Assembly (NCBI GenBank): GCA_044223975.1
Contig: JBGALI010000004.1
Coordinates: 186,001 to 250,000, forward strand
Direction of reading: 5' to 3'
Source of the DNA: CAZCPB01 sp044223975
GTDB lineage: Bacteria; Planctomycetota; Phycisphaerae; Phycisphaerales; UBA1924
Length of the DNA: 64,000 nucleotides
Part shown: one piece after another, positions 49,868 to 59,317 of the stretch
How the letters are laid out: each line of letters starts with the position of its first letter
Position numbering within the stretch: the stretch's first letter is position 1
The notes under the pieces: model-generated
What the model was told of the DNA's origin: nothing
What the model saw: the letters and a program-made list of their open reading frames with translations, nothing else
The model's database searches: none
Translations under genes and position numbers: made by a program

Positions 49868-52006
49868 ATGTGTGGAAAGCCCACCCACGGCGAGTCCGTC
49901 ACCGCAGAGCGTGCCGGCGGCCAGTGCCGTTGCCGTCGTTCGCAGGCCGTCCTTCTGATCGAGTTCGCTTCCCCGGTGCACGGCGCGCCGGTCGATGAAA
50001 TCCTCGAAACCGTCTCGCGCGAGCGGGCCGAAGCGCTCGAGCGGGCGCTGCCCAAGGGCTGGCGCGTGCTGTACGCGATCCACCACGGGCGTCCCACGAT
50101 CGCCGCGGCACTGGCCGAGGCCCGCGAGGCGGGCGTCGAGCGGCTGGTCGTTGTCCCCATGCGACCGCAGTTCAGCGAGTCGGTGACGGGGGACGAGCTG
50201 CACGAGCTGTACCGCTGCCTGGGCGAGAGCGCCCCGGACATGCACGTGGACGTGCGCACATGGTGGCACGACGACACCGTCTACCTCGACGGGCACGCCC
50301 GCCTCATCCACGCCCACGCGACGCGCCGCAACGCCGGACCCGATCGCGCGGTGCTGGTCTTCTGGGCCGCGGGCGTCAACGACCCCGGCGCCGACGCGGA
50401 TTCACGCCGTCTCTCGGAGACGGCCGACCTGCTCCGCCGCCGCATCGGCTGGCCGGTCGAGCGGGCCGTGACCCTGCTGACGGGCCCGGGACGCGGCGGA
50501 GAACGCGCCTCGCTCGAGCGGGCGGTCGAGTCGCTGGGCGTCGAAGAAGGCACGCGCGTGCTGGTGTGCCCGCTCACACACATGAGCGACGGGCAGCGTC
50601 TCCGCGAAGAACTCCACGGGCTCCTGGCCCCGATGTCGGGCCTGCGGGCCAACCCGGTCGAGGTGTGCCCGGCCCCCAATGCCAGCGACGAGATGATCAA
50701 GACCCTCACGCTGCTGGTGCGGCGCGGGCGCGAGCCGGCCGGCGACGCGCGGAGCGAGCCCGCGCCGCTCTTTGCCCCGACCGACTTGCGGGCCGTGGTC
50801 GAGCGCGAGATCGGCACGCTCATCATGGCCGGCGTGTGCGTGAAGTGCTCGCTGGGGCGGGCCGGCGGGCCGGCGCTCCGCCATTGCGAGCACGAGGAAC
50901 TGCTGCACTTCAAGCGCCCGCACACCGAGACGGTCGAACTCCTGCGCCGCGCCGCAGAGCGCGTCGGCGCCCGCGAGTGCTGGATCTGGAACACCTGCAG
51001 CCGCTACGAGTTCTACGCCTGGCTGCCCAAGAGCGCCTCGCCCGAGCGCTGCCTCGAGGCCCTGCAGATCGCGGCCGAGGAGGTCCTGGGCCAGCACGCC
51101 GGCGAGCACGCCAACCTGCTGCTGGGGCGCGAGGCCTGGACCCACGCCCTGCGCACCGCCTCGGGCCTCAACAGCTCGCTGGTCGGCGACGCCGAGGTGG
51201 TCGAGCAGCTCCGCGCCGCGCGCTCCGCGGCCCAGTACGCGGGCACCGCCGGCGAGCTCACCGACGCGTTCATCGAGGGCATCGGCCGCTCGGTCCGCGA
51301 GCTCCGCGAGCAGACCGCCTGGGGCAAGTTCGAGCACCGCTACTGCGACGTGGCCCTTTCGCGGCTCTCGCCACTCCTTGGCGCCTCGGTCGCCAAGGGC
51401 CGGTGCGTCGTCGTGGGCGGCTCGACCACGTCCTGCTCGGCGCTCGAGACCCTGGCCGGACGCTTCGGCGTGCCCACCCGCCAGCTCTCGCTCATGTACC
51501 GAGGGCACCGCAAGGGCGCGCTCATCAAGCGGCTCCACGCCGCGGTCGGCGATGGCACGATGGCGGTCGTTGAGGACTACGCCGACCCGGCCGTGCTTGA
51601 GGCGGTCGCCGCGGCCGACCTTGTGATCTTCGCGATCGACCAGCGCGACCCGGTGTTCACCGGGCACGAGCTGGCGCGGGTGCGGGGAGATTCGCCCCGT
51701 CCCCAGACCATCGTGGACTTCAACACCTTCGGGTCGGTGGCGATCGCCAGCCCGATCCCCAGCGTGCGCTACATCGATGCCGCGCACGTCGACGCCCAGG
51801 TCGCGGCGTTCAACCGCGAGCTGATCGACGACGCGGCCCTGGCCGGCGCGGCACGGGACGCCGAAAAGTGGATCGCGGCGCACGTTGAGCCGGCCCGCCG
51901 TGCGGGCGGCAGCCACGCCCAAAGCCATTCCCAGAGCCACTCCCAAGGGCACTCCCAAGGCCACGGGCGCGACCGATCGAACTCAACGAAGGGCGGTGCG
52001 GCGTGA
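49868..52006 (+). CDS. hemA: Ferrochelatase-like domain fused to glutamyl-tRNA reductase
   Basis: A 712-residue fusion; ATG 49868 is preceded by AGGGGA. Residues about 27-285 follow the ferrochelatase fold: GWRVLYAIHHGRPTIAAALA, then VVVPMRPQFSESVTG. At the SAHG catalytic motif it reads FWAAG (His replaced by A168), and at the SDxxE motif MSDGQR (Glu replaced by R244), so iron insertion is unlikely. Residues about 315-670 are a GluTR domain: catalytic C377 in WNTCSRYEFY, TASGLNSSLVGDAEVVEQLR, a divergent NADPH loop (VVVGGSTTS) and VDFNTFG. GluTR makes glutamate-1-semialdehyde, the first committed step. The C-terminus is His-rich (SHAQSHSQSHSQGHSQGHG). It heads the haem operon and overlaps hemE by four bases. 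A haem or porphyrin sensing role is inference. Confidence 0.85.
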   Translation: MCGKPTHGESVTAERAGGQCRCRRSQAVLLIEFASPVHGAPVDEILETVSRERAEALERALPKGWRVLYAIHHGRPTIAAALAEAREAGVERLVVVPMRPQFSESVTGDELHELYRCLGESAPDMHVDVRTWWHDDTVYLDGHARLIHAHATRRNAGPDRAVLVFWAAGVNDPGADADSRRLSETADLLRRRIGWPVERAVTLLTGPGRGGERASLERAVESLGVEEGTRVLVCPLTHMSDGQRLREELHGLLAPMSGLRANPVEVCPAPNASDEMIKTLTLLVRRGREPAGDARSEPAPLFAPTDLRAVVEREIGTLIMAGVCVKCSLGRAGGPALRHCEHEELLHFKRPHTETVELLRRAAERVGARECWIWNTCSRYEFYAWLPKSASPERCLEALQIAAEEVLGQHAGEHANLLLGREAWTHALRTASGLNSSLVGDAEVVEQLRAARSAAQYAGTAGELTDAFIEGIGRSVRELREQTAWGKFEHRYCDVALSRLSPLLGASVAKGRCVVVGGSTTSCSALETLAGRFGVPTRQLSLMYRGHRKGALIKRLHAAVGDGTMAVVEDYADPAVLEAVAAADLVIFAIDQRDPVFTGHELARVRGDSPRPQTIVDFNTFGSVAIASPIPSVRYIDAAHVDAQVAAFNRELIDDAALAGAARDAEKWIAAHVEPARRAGGSHAQSHSQSHSQGHSQGHGRDRSNSTKGGAA

Positions 52007-53199
52007 CTTCGCACGATCACAAGACGTCCGGGGCCGGGTGCGGGTGCGCCTGCCGAAGCGGCGGGTGCTGCTCGGGCCGGTCGAAGGGACGCGAGCGGAT
52101 GCTCGGGGCGCTCCGCCAGACCCGCGTCGATCGTCCCCCGGTGTGGATGATGCGCCAGGCCGGGCGGCACCTCCCCAAATACCGGGCCCTGCGTGAGACG
52201 ATCTCGTTCATGGAACTCTGCCGTGACGAAGCGGCCAACGCGATCTCGTCGGCCGAGCCACTGCAGCGGTACGGCCTCGACGCGGCGATCGTCTTCAACG
52301 ACATCCTCATCCCGCTGCGGGATATGGGCATGGGGCTGGACTTCCAGCCCGGTCCGCGCTTCGAGCGGCTGATCTCGACCGTCGCCGACGCCGAGGCGCT
52401 CAGCCGGCCCGTGTACGGACCCGCCACCGACGTCTCGCGCTGCATCCGGGCCCTGCGCCAGACGGTGGGGGAGAAGAGCGCGGTGCTGGGATTCATCGGC
52501 GCGCCCTTCACGGTCGCGTCCTTCGCGATCGCCGGCAGCGGCGCGCAGCGCGTGGCCGATCTCCGCATCGACGCGGGCGCCCGGCGCGCGGTGTACGAGG
52601 CGACACAGGCCAAGCTGCTCCCAGCGCTCGTCGACTACGCCGCGGCACAGGTCGAGGCCGGCGCCGATGTCATCCAGGTCTTTGAATCGCTCGCCCACGA
52701 TGTGGACGAGCCCCTGTACCGCCAGGTCGGGCTGCCCTTCATGACGCGGGCCATTTCCGAGATACGGCGGGTCGCTCCTTCCACGCCCGTGATCGCGTTC
52801 GGCCGGGGGATCTGGCCGTACCTCACGGAACTGGCCCGCGCCGGTGCCGCGGCGGTGAGCTTGGACGAAACCCGCCCGCTCGCCGACGCCCGGCGCCTGC
52901 TCCGCGAGGCCGGGTTGAGCACGGCCCTGCAGGGCAATCTCAGGCCCGACGCCCTGCGTGGGACGCCCGAACAGGCCGCGGCCGAGGCTCTGGAACTGCT
53001 CGGGCAGTGGCGGTCGATCGTCCCGCACCCCGAGCGTGCCGCCGAACTGGGACCGACGGGCTGGGTCTTCAACCTCGGGCACGGCGTGCCCGCCGACGCG
53101 GATCCGGGTACCGTGCAGGCCGTGGTTGACGCCGTCAAGAGCTTCGCGACGATGAACGCCCCGACCGGGCTCGCCCCCGCGGAGGAGGTCGCGTCATGA
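52003..53199 (+). CDS. hemE: Uroporphyrinogen decarboxylase
   Basis: Converts uroporphyrinogen III to coproporphyrinogen III. 398 residues from GTG 52003 (GTGA overlap with hemA); ATG 52099 would give 366. The core is normal: RPPVWMMRQAGRHLPKYRAL, VFNDILIPL, GFIGAPFTVASF, DVIQVFES and VFNLGHGVPADADP. The usual LQGNLDP is LQGNLRP. If the GTG is used, the first 32 residues form a Cys-rich tail with C13, C15, C17, C22 and C23 (GCGCACRSGGCC), not seen in ordinary HemE and possibly metal-binding. Confidence 0.95.
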   Translation: MTSHDHKTSGAGCGCACRSGGCCSGRSKGRERMLGALRQTRVDRPPVWMMRQAGRHLPKYRALRETISFMELCRDEAANAISSAEPLQRYGLDAAIVFNDILIPLRDMGMGLDFQPGPRFERLISTVADAEALSRPVYGPATDVSRCIRALRQTVGEKSAVLGFIGAPFTVASFAIAGSGAQRVADLRIDAGARRAVYEATQAKLLPALVDYAAAQVEAGADVIQVFESLAHDVDEPLYRQVGLPFMTRAISEIRRVAPSTPVIAFGRGIWPYLTELARAGAAAVSLDETRPLADARRLLREAGLSTALQGNLRPDALRGTPEQAAAEALELLGQWRSIVPHPERAAELGPTGWVFNLGHGVPADADPGTVQAVVDAVKSFATMNAPTGLAPAEEVAS

Positions 53200-54638
53200 T
53201 CGCCACGCGTGACATGAACGAGCACGTCTCTCCTTCGGCCGACCTGATCACCAAGTACGGCCGGCCTGGTCCTCGCTACACGAGCTACCCCGCCGTGCCC
53301 TACTGGCCCGCCAAGTACGACCCGCGCTCGTACGAGGAGGCGCTGGGCGCGCTGGGCGAGCGCGCCCGGACCGACCCCAACGAGAGCGTGTCGATCTACG
53401 TGCACGTGCCGTTCTGCGAGAAGCGGTGCCTGTTCTGCGCCTGCAACGTCGTCATCAGCCGGGCCCACGAGCGCGGCATGGCGTACGTCGACCTGGTGCG
53501 CCGCGAGATGGACGGCGTGTCGAAGGCCATGAACGGCGCCCGCCCCAAGGTGAAGCAGATGCACTGGGGCGGCGGCACTCCGACGTGGCTGAGCGTCGAG
53601 GAGCTCAAGGCGCTGTACCGGTGCGTCGCGGAGCGCTACGAGATGCTCCCCGACCGCGAGCAGTCGATCGAGGTCGACCCGCGCGTGACCACGCCCGAGC
53701 AACTCACCGCCCTGCGCGCGTGCGGGCTGAACCGCCTCTCGATGGGCGTGCAGGACATCGACCCCACGGTGCAGGACGCGATCAGCCGCCACCAGACCGT
53801 GGCCCAGACCGAGGCGGTGATCAAGCACGCCCGCGACCTGGGGATCGACGGCATCACCGTCGACATTGTCTACGGCCTGCCCTTCCAGACCATCGATTCG
53901 TTCCGCCGCACCATCAAGACCGTGATCGACCTGGGCGTCGACCGCGTGGCGGTGTACAACTTCGCGTACCTCCCCGAGCGCGTGAAGCACCAGCGGGTCA
54001 TCATGCCCGAGTGGCTGCCGCCGGCCGAGCAACGCGTGCAGCTCTTCCGCATCGCCGCCGAGGAGTTCACCGCCGCCGGGTACGACATGATCGGCATGGA
54101 CCACTTCGCCAAGAGCACCGACGAGCTGTCGCTGGCGCGCCGGGACGGGACCATGCAGCGCAACTTCATGGGCTACACGACGCGGTCGGGGTGCGACCTG
54201 CTCTCCTTCGGCGTCAGCGCCATCAGCCGCGTGGGGCGTGACTTTGCCCAGAACCCCAAGACCACGGCCGAGTACACCGAGCGCATCGAGAGCGGGCGCT
54301 CTCCCGTGGTGCACGGCATGCGGCTGAGCGACGACGACGCGATGCGCGAGAGCGTGATCCAGCGCGTGATGTGCTACGGCGAGGTCGACCTCGACGAGGT
54401 GAAGGCCGCGCACGGCGTGGACCTCCTGGCCTCGCAGACCACCAGGGACGGCCTGCGTGAGCTGGAGGACGACGGGCTCGTGACCTGGTCGGGCCGGACG
54501 CTGCGCGTGACCCCCATGGGCCGGTACTTCGTGCGGAACATCGCGATGACGTTTGACCCGTACCTCGCGAAGGCTCCCGAGCCCGAGCGCAGCGCGTCCG
54601 GGCAGACGGTGCAGGTGAAGTTCAGCCGCACCGTGTGA
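53196..54638 (+). CDS. hemN: Oxygen-independent coproporphyrinogen III oxidase
   Basis: Radical-SAM enzyme forming protoporphyrinogen IX without oxygen. 480 residues, coupled by ATGA to hemE. GPRYTSYPAVPYW, the iron-sulfur motif CEKRCLFCACN (CxxxCxxCxC, the true HemN form rather than the HemW form), HWGGGTPTWLS, MGVQDIDPTVQ and NFMGYTT are diagnostic. The use of HemN rather than HemF suggests growth with little oxygen. Confidence 0.96.
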   Translation: MIATRDMNEHVSPSADLITKYGRPGPRYTSYPAVPYWPAKYDPRSYEEALGALGERARTDPNESVSIYVHVPFCEKRCLFCACNVVISRAHERGMAYVDLVRREMDGVSKAMNGARPKVKQMHWGGGTPTWLSVEELKALYRCVAERYEMLPDREQSIEVDPRVTTPEQLTALRACGLNRLSMGVQDIDPTVQDAISRHQTVAQTEAVIKHARDLGIDGITVDIVYGLPFQTIDSFRRTIKTVIDLGVDRVAVYNFAYLPERVKHQRVIMPEWLPPAEQRVQLFRIAAEEFTAAGYDMIGMDHFAKSTDELSLARRDGTMQRNFMGYTTRSGCDLLSFGVSAISRVGRDFAQNPKTTAEYTERIESGRSPVVHGMRLSDDDAMRESVIQRVMCYGEVDLDEVKAAHGVDLLASQTTRDGLRELEDDGLVTWSGRTLRVTPMGRYFVRNIAMTFDPYLAKAPEPERSASGQTVQVKFSRTV

Positions 54639-54653
54639 CAGGAGCGATCCCTC

Positions 54654-56072
54654 GTGGCCTCGCGTGACACCCAGGTTGTCGTTGTGGGCGGCGGGATATC
54701 GGGCTTGGCGTGCGCGCACCGCCTGCACAAGGCCGGGATCGACGTGGTCCTGGTCGAGTCCAGCGACCGCGTCGGCGGGAAGATCCGGACCATCAGCGAG
54801 GACGGTTACCAGTTCGAGGCCGGGCCCAACACGCTGATCGCCAACAAGCCCGAGCTGCTCCAGCTCATCCGCGACGCCGGGCTCGAGAACGAGATCGTCG
54901 ACGGCTCGCCCGCGTCGAAGCGCCGCTGGATCACGCTCAATGGCCGCATGTGCCCGCTGCCGTCGAGCCCGGTCGCCGCGCTCACCAGCCCGCTGCTGGG
55001 GCCGCGCGCGATCGCGCGAGTTCTGGGCGACCTCTTCATGGGGCGGAGTGACCACGGACCCGAGGACGAAAGCGTCGCGTCGTTCATCACACGCCACTTC
55101 GGACGGCGCGTCATCGACAATCTCGCGGCACCGTTCCTGACGGGCGTGTACGCCGGCGACGTCGACCGCCTCGAGGCCCGGTCCGTGCTCCCCATGCTCG
55201 TGAGCGCCGAAGCCGAGAAGGGCAGCGTGATCCGCGGCTTGATCGCCGCCAGGAAGACGGCGAAGCGCGCGGGCAAGCCCAGACTCCCGTTGCGCACGAT
55301 CACCTTCCGCGAGGGGCTCGAGTCGCTGCCGCGCCGGATTGCGGCTGGGCTGGGCGATCGTGTGATGCTCAATGTGGCGGTCTCGACACTGGACCAGGAC
55401 GGCCCGCGCCTGCGGGTGAATCTTTCGGACGGCTCGACGCTCGGTGCCGAGCGCGTCGTGCTCACCTCGGGCGCCCGCGTTTCGGCCGGGCTCGTGCGGG
55501 CGCTGCCGGGCGGTGCGGAGATTGCCGCGGGTCTCGAGCGCGTGCCACAGGCGGGGCTGAGCATGGTCGGCCTCGCCTATGACCGTTCCACGATCGACCA
55601 CCCACTGGACGGGTTCGGGTACCTCAACGGGCCGGGCTCGAGCGGCCCGGTGCTGGGCAGCCTGTTCCGCTCGAGCGTGTTCCCCCACGTGGCGCCGGCG
55701 GGCAAGGCGCTGCTGGTCGCGTTCATCGGGGGCGTGCGCTTCCCGGGGTACGCCGAGCGGCCCGAGAGCGAGCTCATCGACCTGGCCGAGCGTGAGCTCC
55801 GGGAGCGCGTGAATCTGCGTGCCGCGCCGCTGCGAACGTTCGTCTGCCGCTGGCCGGGAGCCGTGGCGCAGTACGAGCGCGGGCACGCGAAGCTGCGCCA
55901 GCGGGTGGAGGAGTGGTCGCGGGCCGGGCGGGTGTCCATCGCGGGCGCGGCGCTCACGGGCGTATCGTTGAACGACTGCGCGGCGGCCGGGTTTGCGGAG
56001 GCGGAGCGTCTGGCCTCGGCCCTTGAACCCAAGTCGCGCAAGCGCGAGGGAGAGCTATGCGCATCGGCGTGA
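54654..56072 (+). CDS. hemY: Protoporphyrinogen oxidase (HemY/HemG type)
   Basis: FAD enzyme oxidising protoporphyrinogen IX to protoporphyrin IX. 472 residues from GTG 54654, with AGGAG nine bases upstream. The N-terminal FAD motif is QVVVVGGGISGLACAHRLHK; DRVGGKIRTISEDGYQFEAG and GPNTLI follow; the middle has ITFREGLESLPRRIAAGLGD, and the C-terminus ends with a SIAGAALTGVSLNDCAAAG-type line that closes the FAD site. Together with HemN and HemH it shows the classical protoporphyrin branch. Its 3' end overlaps hemH by 16 bases. Confidence 0.93.
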   Translation: MASRDTQVVVVGGGISGLACAHRLHKAGIDVVLVESSDRVGGKIRTISEDGYQFEAGPNTLIANKPELLQLIRDAGLENEIVDGSPASKRRWITLNGRMCPLPSSPVAALTSPLLGPRAIARVLGDLFMGRSDHGPEDESVASFITRHFGRRVIDNLAAPFLTGVYAGDVDRLEARSVLPMLVSAEAEKGSVIRGLIAARKTAKRAGKPRLPLRTITFREGLESLPRRIAAGLGDRVMLNVAVSTLDQDGPRLRVNLSDGSTLGAERVVLTSGARVSAGLVRALPGGAEIAAGLERVPQAGLSMVGLAYDRSTIDHPLDGFGYLNGPGSSGPVLGSLFRSSVFPHVAPAGKALLVAFIGGVRFPGYAERPESELIDLAERELRERVNLRAAPLRTFVCRWPGAVAQYERGHAKLRQRVEEWSRAGRVSIAGAALTGVSLNDCAAAGFAEAERLASALEPKSRKREGELCASA

Positions 56073-57082
56073 TCGCGGCAACCTATGGCGAGCCCGCGCT
56101 CAACTCCTTCGCGGAGCAGTGGATCTATTCGTACCGGATCCTGGCGCGGCTCACCCGAAAGATCGCGCCCATCCCCAAGCCGGTGCTGCCCATCATCGCC
56201 ACGGCCCGGGCCCGCGGGCGTGTCAAGCTGTGGAACGAGAACGGCTTCGCGTCACCGCTCGAGAAGCTGCACGAGCAGACGCTCGCGGCGCTGCGCTCCG
56301 AGCTCGCCGCACGCGGCATGGCCGACGCGGTCGTCGTGCCCGCGTACGAGTTCCGCCGCCCCAACCTTTCCGATGCGCTCCGCACGCTCCGCAAAGAAGG
56401 GTGCGACCGCGCGGTGGTGGTCCCCATGTACGTGGCGGACGGCGACTTCACCCACGGCATGACCCGCCTGGCCGTCGAGGACGCGATGAGCGAAGGGGCG
56501 TGGACGAACCCGCAGCATCTCTCGTTCTGCGCGATCACCGAGGACGAGCCGACCACCGACCGGCTGGTGTCCGTGCTCGCCGGACACTGCCTCTCCAGCG
56601 CGCACGCGCGGGGCGTGCCCGAGCCCGCCAAGGACTGGGCCCTCATGCTTGCCGCGCACGGCACGGTCATTACCCCGCCCCCCGGGGTCGACAACGGACT
56701 GCTGCACGCGGGCAGGGTGCTGCTGCGCCTCAAGCACGCGCTCAAGCCGCACTTCGGGCTCGTCCGCATCGGATGGCTCAACCACACGCGCGGCGGCAAG
56801 TGGTCCACGCCCGCCGTGGCCGATGCGCTCGATTGGGTGCGCGAGCGGGGGTTCACCAAGCTCGTGTACTACCCCTGGGGCTTCACCACCGACAACGCAG
56901 AGACCCTTCTCGAGGGGCGAGTCGCCCTCGCCGAGATGTCCAATCCCTTCGAGCGTGTCGAACACCTGGAGTGCATGAACGCCTACGAGCCGTTCGTGAA
57001 GCTCCTCGCCGATCGTCTGGGTGAGCATGTGGACAGGACCAAGGCCGGTGGCCGCGCACAGCCCGCGGCGAGCGCGGCATAA
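56057..57082 (+). CDS. hemH: Ferrochelatase, catalytic copy
   Basis: Inserts Fe2+ into protoporphyrin IX. 341 residues from ATG 56057. VVVPAYEFRRPNLSDALRTL and RAVVVPMYVADGDFTHG form the N-terminal half; LAAHGTVITPP holds catalytic H201, and WGFTTDNAETLLEG places the conserved Glu at E282. It is thus intact where the ferrochelatase-like half of the hemA fusion is not. N-terminal and central lines are more divergent than in E. coli HemH, so the family is clear but the substrate (protoporphyrin rather than coproporphyrin) rests on the pathway context. Confidence 0.85.
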   Translation: MRIGVIAATYGEPALNSFAEQWIYSYRILARLTRKIAPIPKPVLPIIATARARGRVKLWNENGFASPLEKLHEQTLAALRSELAARGMADAVVVPAYEFRRPNLSDALRTLRKEGCDRAVVVPMYVADGDFTHGMTRLAVEDAMSEGAWTNPQHLSFCAITEDEPTTDRLVSVLAGHCLSSAHARGVPEPAKDWALMLAAHGTVITPPPGVDNGLLHAGRVLLRLKHALKPHFGLVRIGWLNHTRGGKWSTPAVADALDWVRERGFTKLVYYPWGFTTDNAETLLEGRVALAEMSNPFERVEHLECMNAYEPFVKLLADRLGEHVDRTKAGGRAQPAASAA

Positions 57083-57092
57083 GAGGAAGGTC

Positions 57093-58409
57093 ATGACGAA
57101 CGCGGCTATCCGTCCTGCCCCGTCACTCGCCCGATCCGCCGAACTATGGAAGCGGGCCACGGCCGTGCTGCCCGGCGGAGTCTCCAGCCCGGTGCGGGCG
57201 TTCAAGGCCGTGGGAGGGACCCCGGTGTTCGTCGAACGGGCCGAGGGCCCGTTCGTGTTCGACGCCGACGGCAACCGGTACATCGACCTCGTGGGCTCGT
57301 GGGGTCCGGCGATCGTGGGCCACGCGCACCCGGCGGTCGTCGAGGCCGTGCGTGCCGCGGCGGGGCGCGGTCTCTCGTTCGGGGCGCCGTGCCGCGCCGA
57401 GGTGGAACTGGCGGAGAGAATCATCGCGGCGTTCCCCGGCTCGGTCGAGATGGTGCGCTTCGTCAGCAGCGGCACGGAAGCGACGATGAGCGCGGTGCGC
57501 CTGGCCCGCGGCGCCACCGGCCGAACGAAGATCATCAAGTTCGAGGGAAACTACCACGGCCATTCCGACGCGTTCCTCGTCAGCGCCGGCAGCGGCGCGG
57601 CAACGTTCGGGGCGCCCAATTCTCCCGGCGTGCCCGAGGCGGTGGCCCGCGAGACGATGCTCGCGCCGTACAACGACCTCGAGGCCGTGGCCCGCCTGAT
57701 GCGGGCCGAGGGCGCGAACATCGCCGCGGTGATCGTGGAGCCGGTGGCGGGCAACGTGGGCATGATCGAGCCCGCGCCGGGGTTCCTCGAGGGCCTGCGC
57801 TCGCTGTGCGACACGCACGGCGCCCTGCTGATCTTCGACGAGGTCATGACCGGCTTCCGCGTGGCGTGGGGCGGCTACCAGAACGTCTGCAAGGTGCGCC
57901 CCGATCTCACGTGCCTGGGCAAGGTGATCGGCGGCGGGATGCCCGTCGCGGCGTACGCCGGACCGCGCAAGATCATGGAAAAGCTCAGCCCCTCCGGCCC
58001 GGTGTACCAGGCCGGCACGCTCAGCGGCAGCCCGGTCGGGATGGCCGCGGGGCTCGCGACTCTTGAGCTCTGCGCGGTGCGCGGGTTCTACGACAGGCTC
58101 GGCGAGTCTTCGTCGCGCCTGGTGCGCGGGCTGAAGGGAGCGGCGGAGAAGCATGGCGTGCCGGTCAGCGTCTCTTCGCGCGGCGGGATGTTCGGCCTGA
58201 CGTTCACGCGCGAGCCGATCAGGAACTTCGCGGATGCCAAGACCGGCAATCACGCGGCGTACGGGAAGTTCTTCCACGCCATGCTCAGGCGCGGTGTGTG
58301 GCTGCCGCCGTCGTCGTACGAAGCGATGTTCCTGTCCGCCGCGCACACCAACGAGCACGTCGACGCGGTGATCGCGGCGGCGGCCGAGAGCTTCGGGGAA
58401 TTGTCATGA
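57093..58409 (+). CDS. hemL: Glutamate-1-semialdehyde 2,1-aminomutase
   Basis: PLP enzyme making 5-aminolevulinate from the GluTR product. 438 residues from ATG 57093, which has a strong AGAGGAAGG two to ten bases upstream. LPGGVSSPVRAFKAVGGTPV, FVSSGTEATMSAVRLARG, KFEGNYHGHSDAFLV, LLIFDEVMTGFRVAWGG and K277 in LGKVIGGGMPVAAY (PLP Lys) are diagnostic. It sits ten bases after hemH and is coupled to hemC by ATGA. Confidence 0.97.
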   Translation: MTNAAIRPAPSLARSAELWKRATAVLPGGVSSPVRAFKAVGGTPVFVERAEGPFVFDADGNRYIDLVGSWGPAIVGHAHPAVVEAVRAAAGRGLSFGAPCRAEVELAERIIAAFPGSVEMVRFVSSGTEATMSAVRLARGATGRTKIIKFEGNYHGHSDAFLVSAGSGAATFGAPNSPGVPEAVARETMLAPYNDLEAVARLMRAEGANIAAVIVEPVAGNVGMIEPAPGFLEGLRSLCDTHGALLIFDEVMTGFRVAWGGYQNVCKVRPDLTCLGKVIGGGMPVAAYAGPRKIMEKLSPSGPVYQAGTLSGSPVGMAAGLATLELCAVRGFYDRLGESSSRLVRGLKGAAEKHGVPVSVSSRGGMFGLTFTREPIRNFADAKTGNHAAYGKFFHAMLRRGVWLPPSSYEAMFLSAAHTNEHVDAVIAAAAESFGELS

Positions 58410-59302
58410 CCCACCTTCGCGTCGGCGCACGCGGGAGCGACCTTTCGCTGGCCCAGACCGGCTGGGCGGTGGAGCAGATCCGGCGCGCCAATCCCGGCCT
58501 GAGCACCGAGATCGTCGTGATCAAGACCCATGGCGACAAGGATCAGCACACGCCCCTGGCCGAGCTGGGCACCACGGGCGGGTTCGTCCGCGAGATCGAG
58601 GTCGCGCTGCTCAACCGCGAGATCGACGTGGCGGTCCACAGCCTCAAGGACCTGCCGACGGAGATCACCAAGGGGCTGATCCTTGCCGCGATGCCCGTGC
58701 GGGCGCCCCTCGAAGACGTGCTGCTCACGCGTGACGTGGTCACGCTCGACGCGCTGCCCGCGGGGTTCGTGGTGGGCACCAGCAGCCCGCGCCGCGTTCA
58801 CCAGCTGCGCCGGCACGCGCCGCAGATCAAGACCGTGCCGACACGCGGCAACGTGCCCACGCGCATCCGGCACCTGGAAGAAGGCAAGTACGACGGCGTG
58901 ATCCTTGCCGCGGCGGGCCTGGGCCGCCTGGGCATCGACTACCCGCGCAAGCTGGTGCTCCCGGCCGACCGCTTCCTGCCCGCGCCGGGCCAGGGCTCGC
59001 TGGCGGTGCAGACGCGCGAGGGCGACCCCGCGGCCGCGGTGGTGGGGCGCGTCGACGACGCCGCCACGCGGGCGGCGGTGACGGCCGAGCGGGCGTTCCT
59101 CCGCGCCACCGGCGGAGGCTGCCACGCCGCGCTGGGCGCGCTGGCGACCGTGCGCGGCGGCGAGATGACGCTCGTGGGCGAGGTCTTCTTCGGCGATCGC
59201 GCCGTGCGCGATCAAGTTCGCGGGTCGGTCGAGAAGGCCGAGGAATTGGGCAAGCAACTGGCGACCAAGCTCGTGCCCACGGGCGATCTGGGCGCTCGCT
59301 AG
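58406..59302 (+). CDS. hemC: Porphobilinogen deaminase (hydroxymethylbilane synthase)
   Basis: Polymerises four porphobilinogens. 298 residues, coupled to hemL. LRVGARGSDLSLAQTGW, IDVAVHSLKDLPTEI, GTSSPRRVHQLRRHAP (usually SSLRR), PTRGNVPTRI and C239 in ATGGGCHAALG, the dipyrromethane attachment Cys. Length is normal. Confidence 0.96.
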   Translation: MTHLRVGARGSDLSLAQTGWAVEQIRRANPGLSTEIVVIKTHGDKDQHTPLAELGTTGGFVREIEVALLNREIDVAVHSLKDLPTEITKGLILAAMPVRAPLEDVLLTRDVVTLDALPAGFVVGTSSPRRVHQLRRHAPQIKTVPTRGNVPTRIRHLEEGKYDGVILAAAGLGRLGIDYPRKLVLPADRFLPAPGQGSLAVQTREGDPAAAVVGRVDDAATRAAVTAERAFLRATGGGCHAALGALATVRGGEMTLVGEVFFGDRAVRDQVRGSVEKAEELGKQLATKLVPTGDLGAR

Positions 59303-59317
59303 CGCCGGAAAGGCGCG

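Noticed and set aside
52635..55886. A 1083-codon open frame on the minus strand across hemE, hemN and hemY
   Set aside because: It lies wholly antisense to three clear haem genes and reads as Arg/His/Leu/Val-rich sequence with no motif. Long antisense frames are expected in DNA with strong G/C third-position bias.
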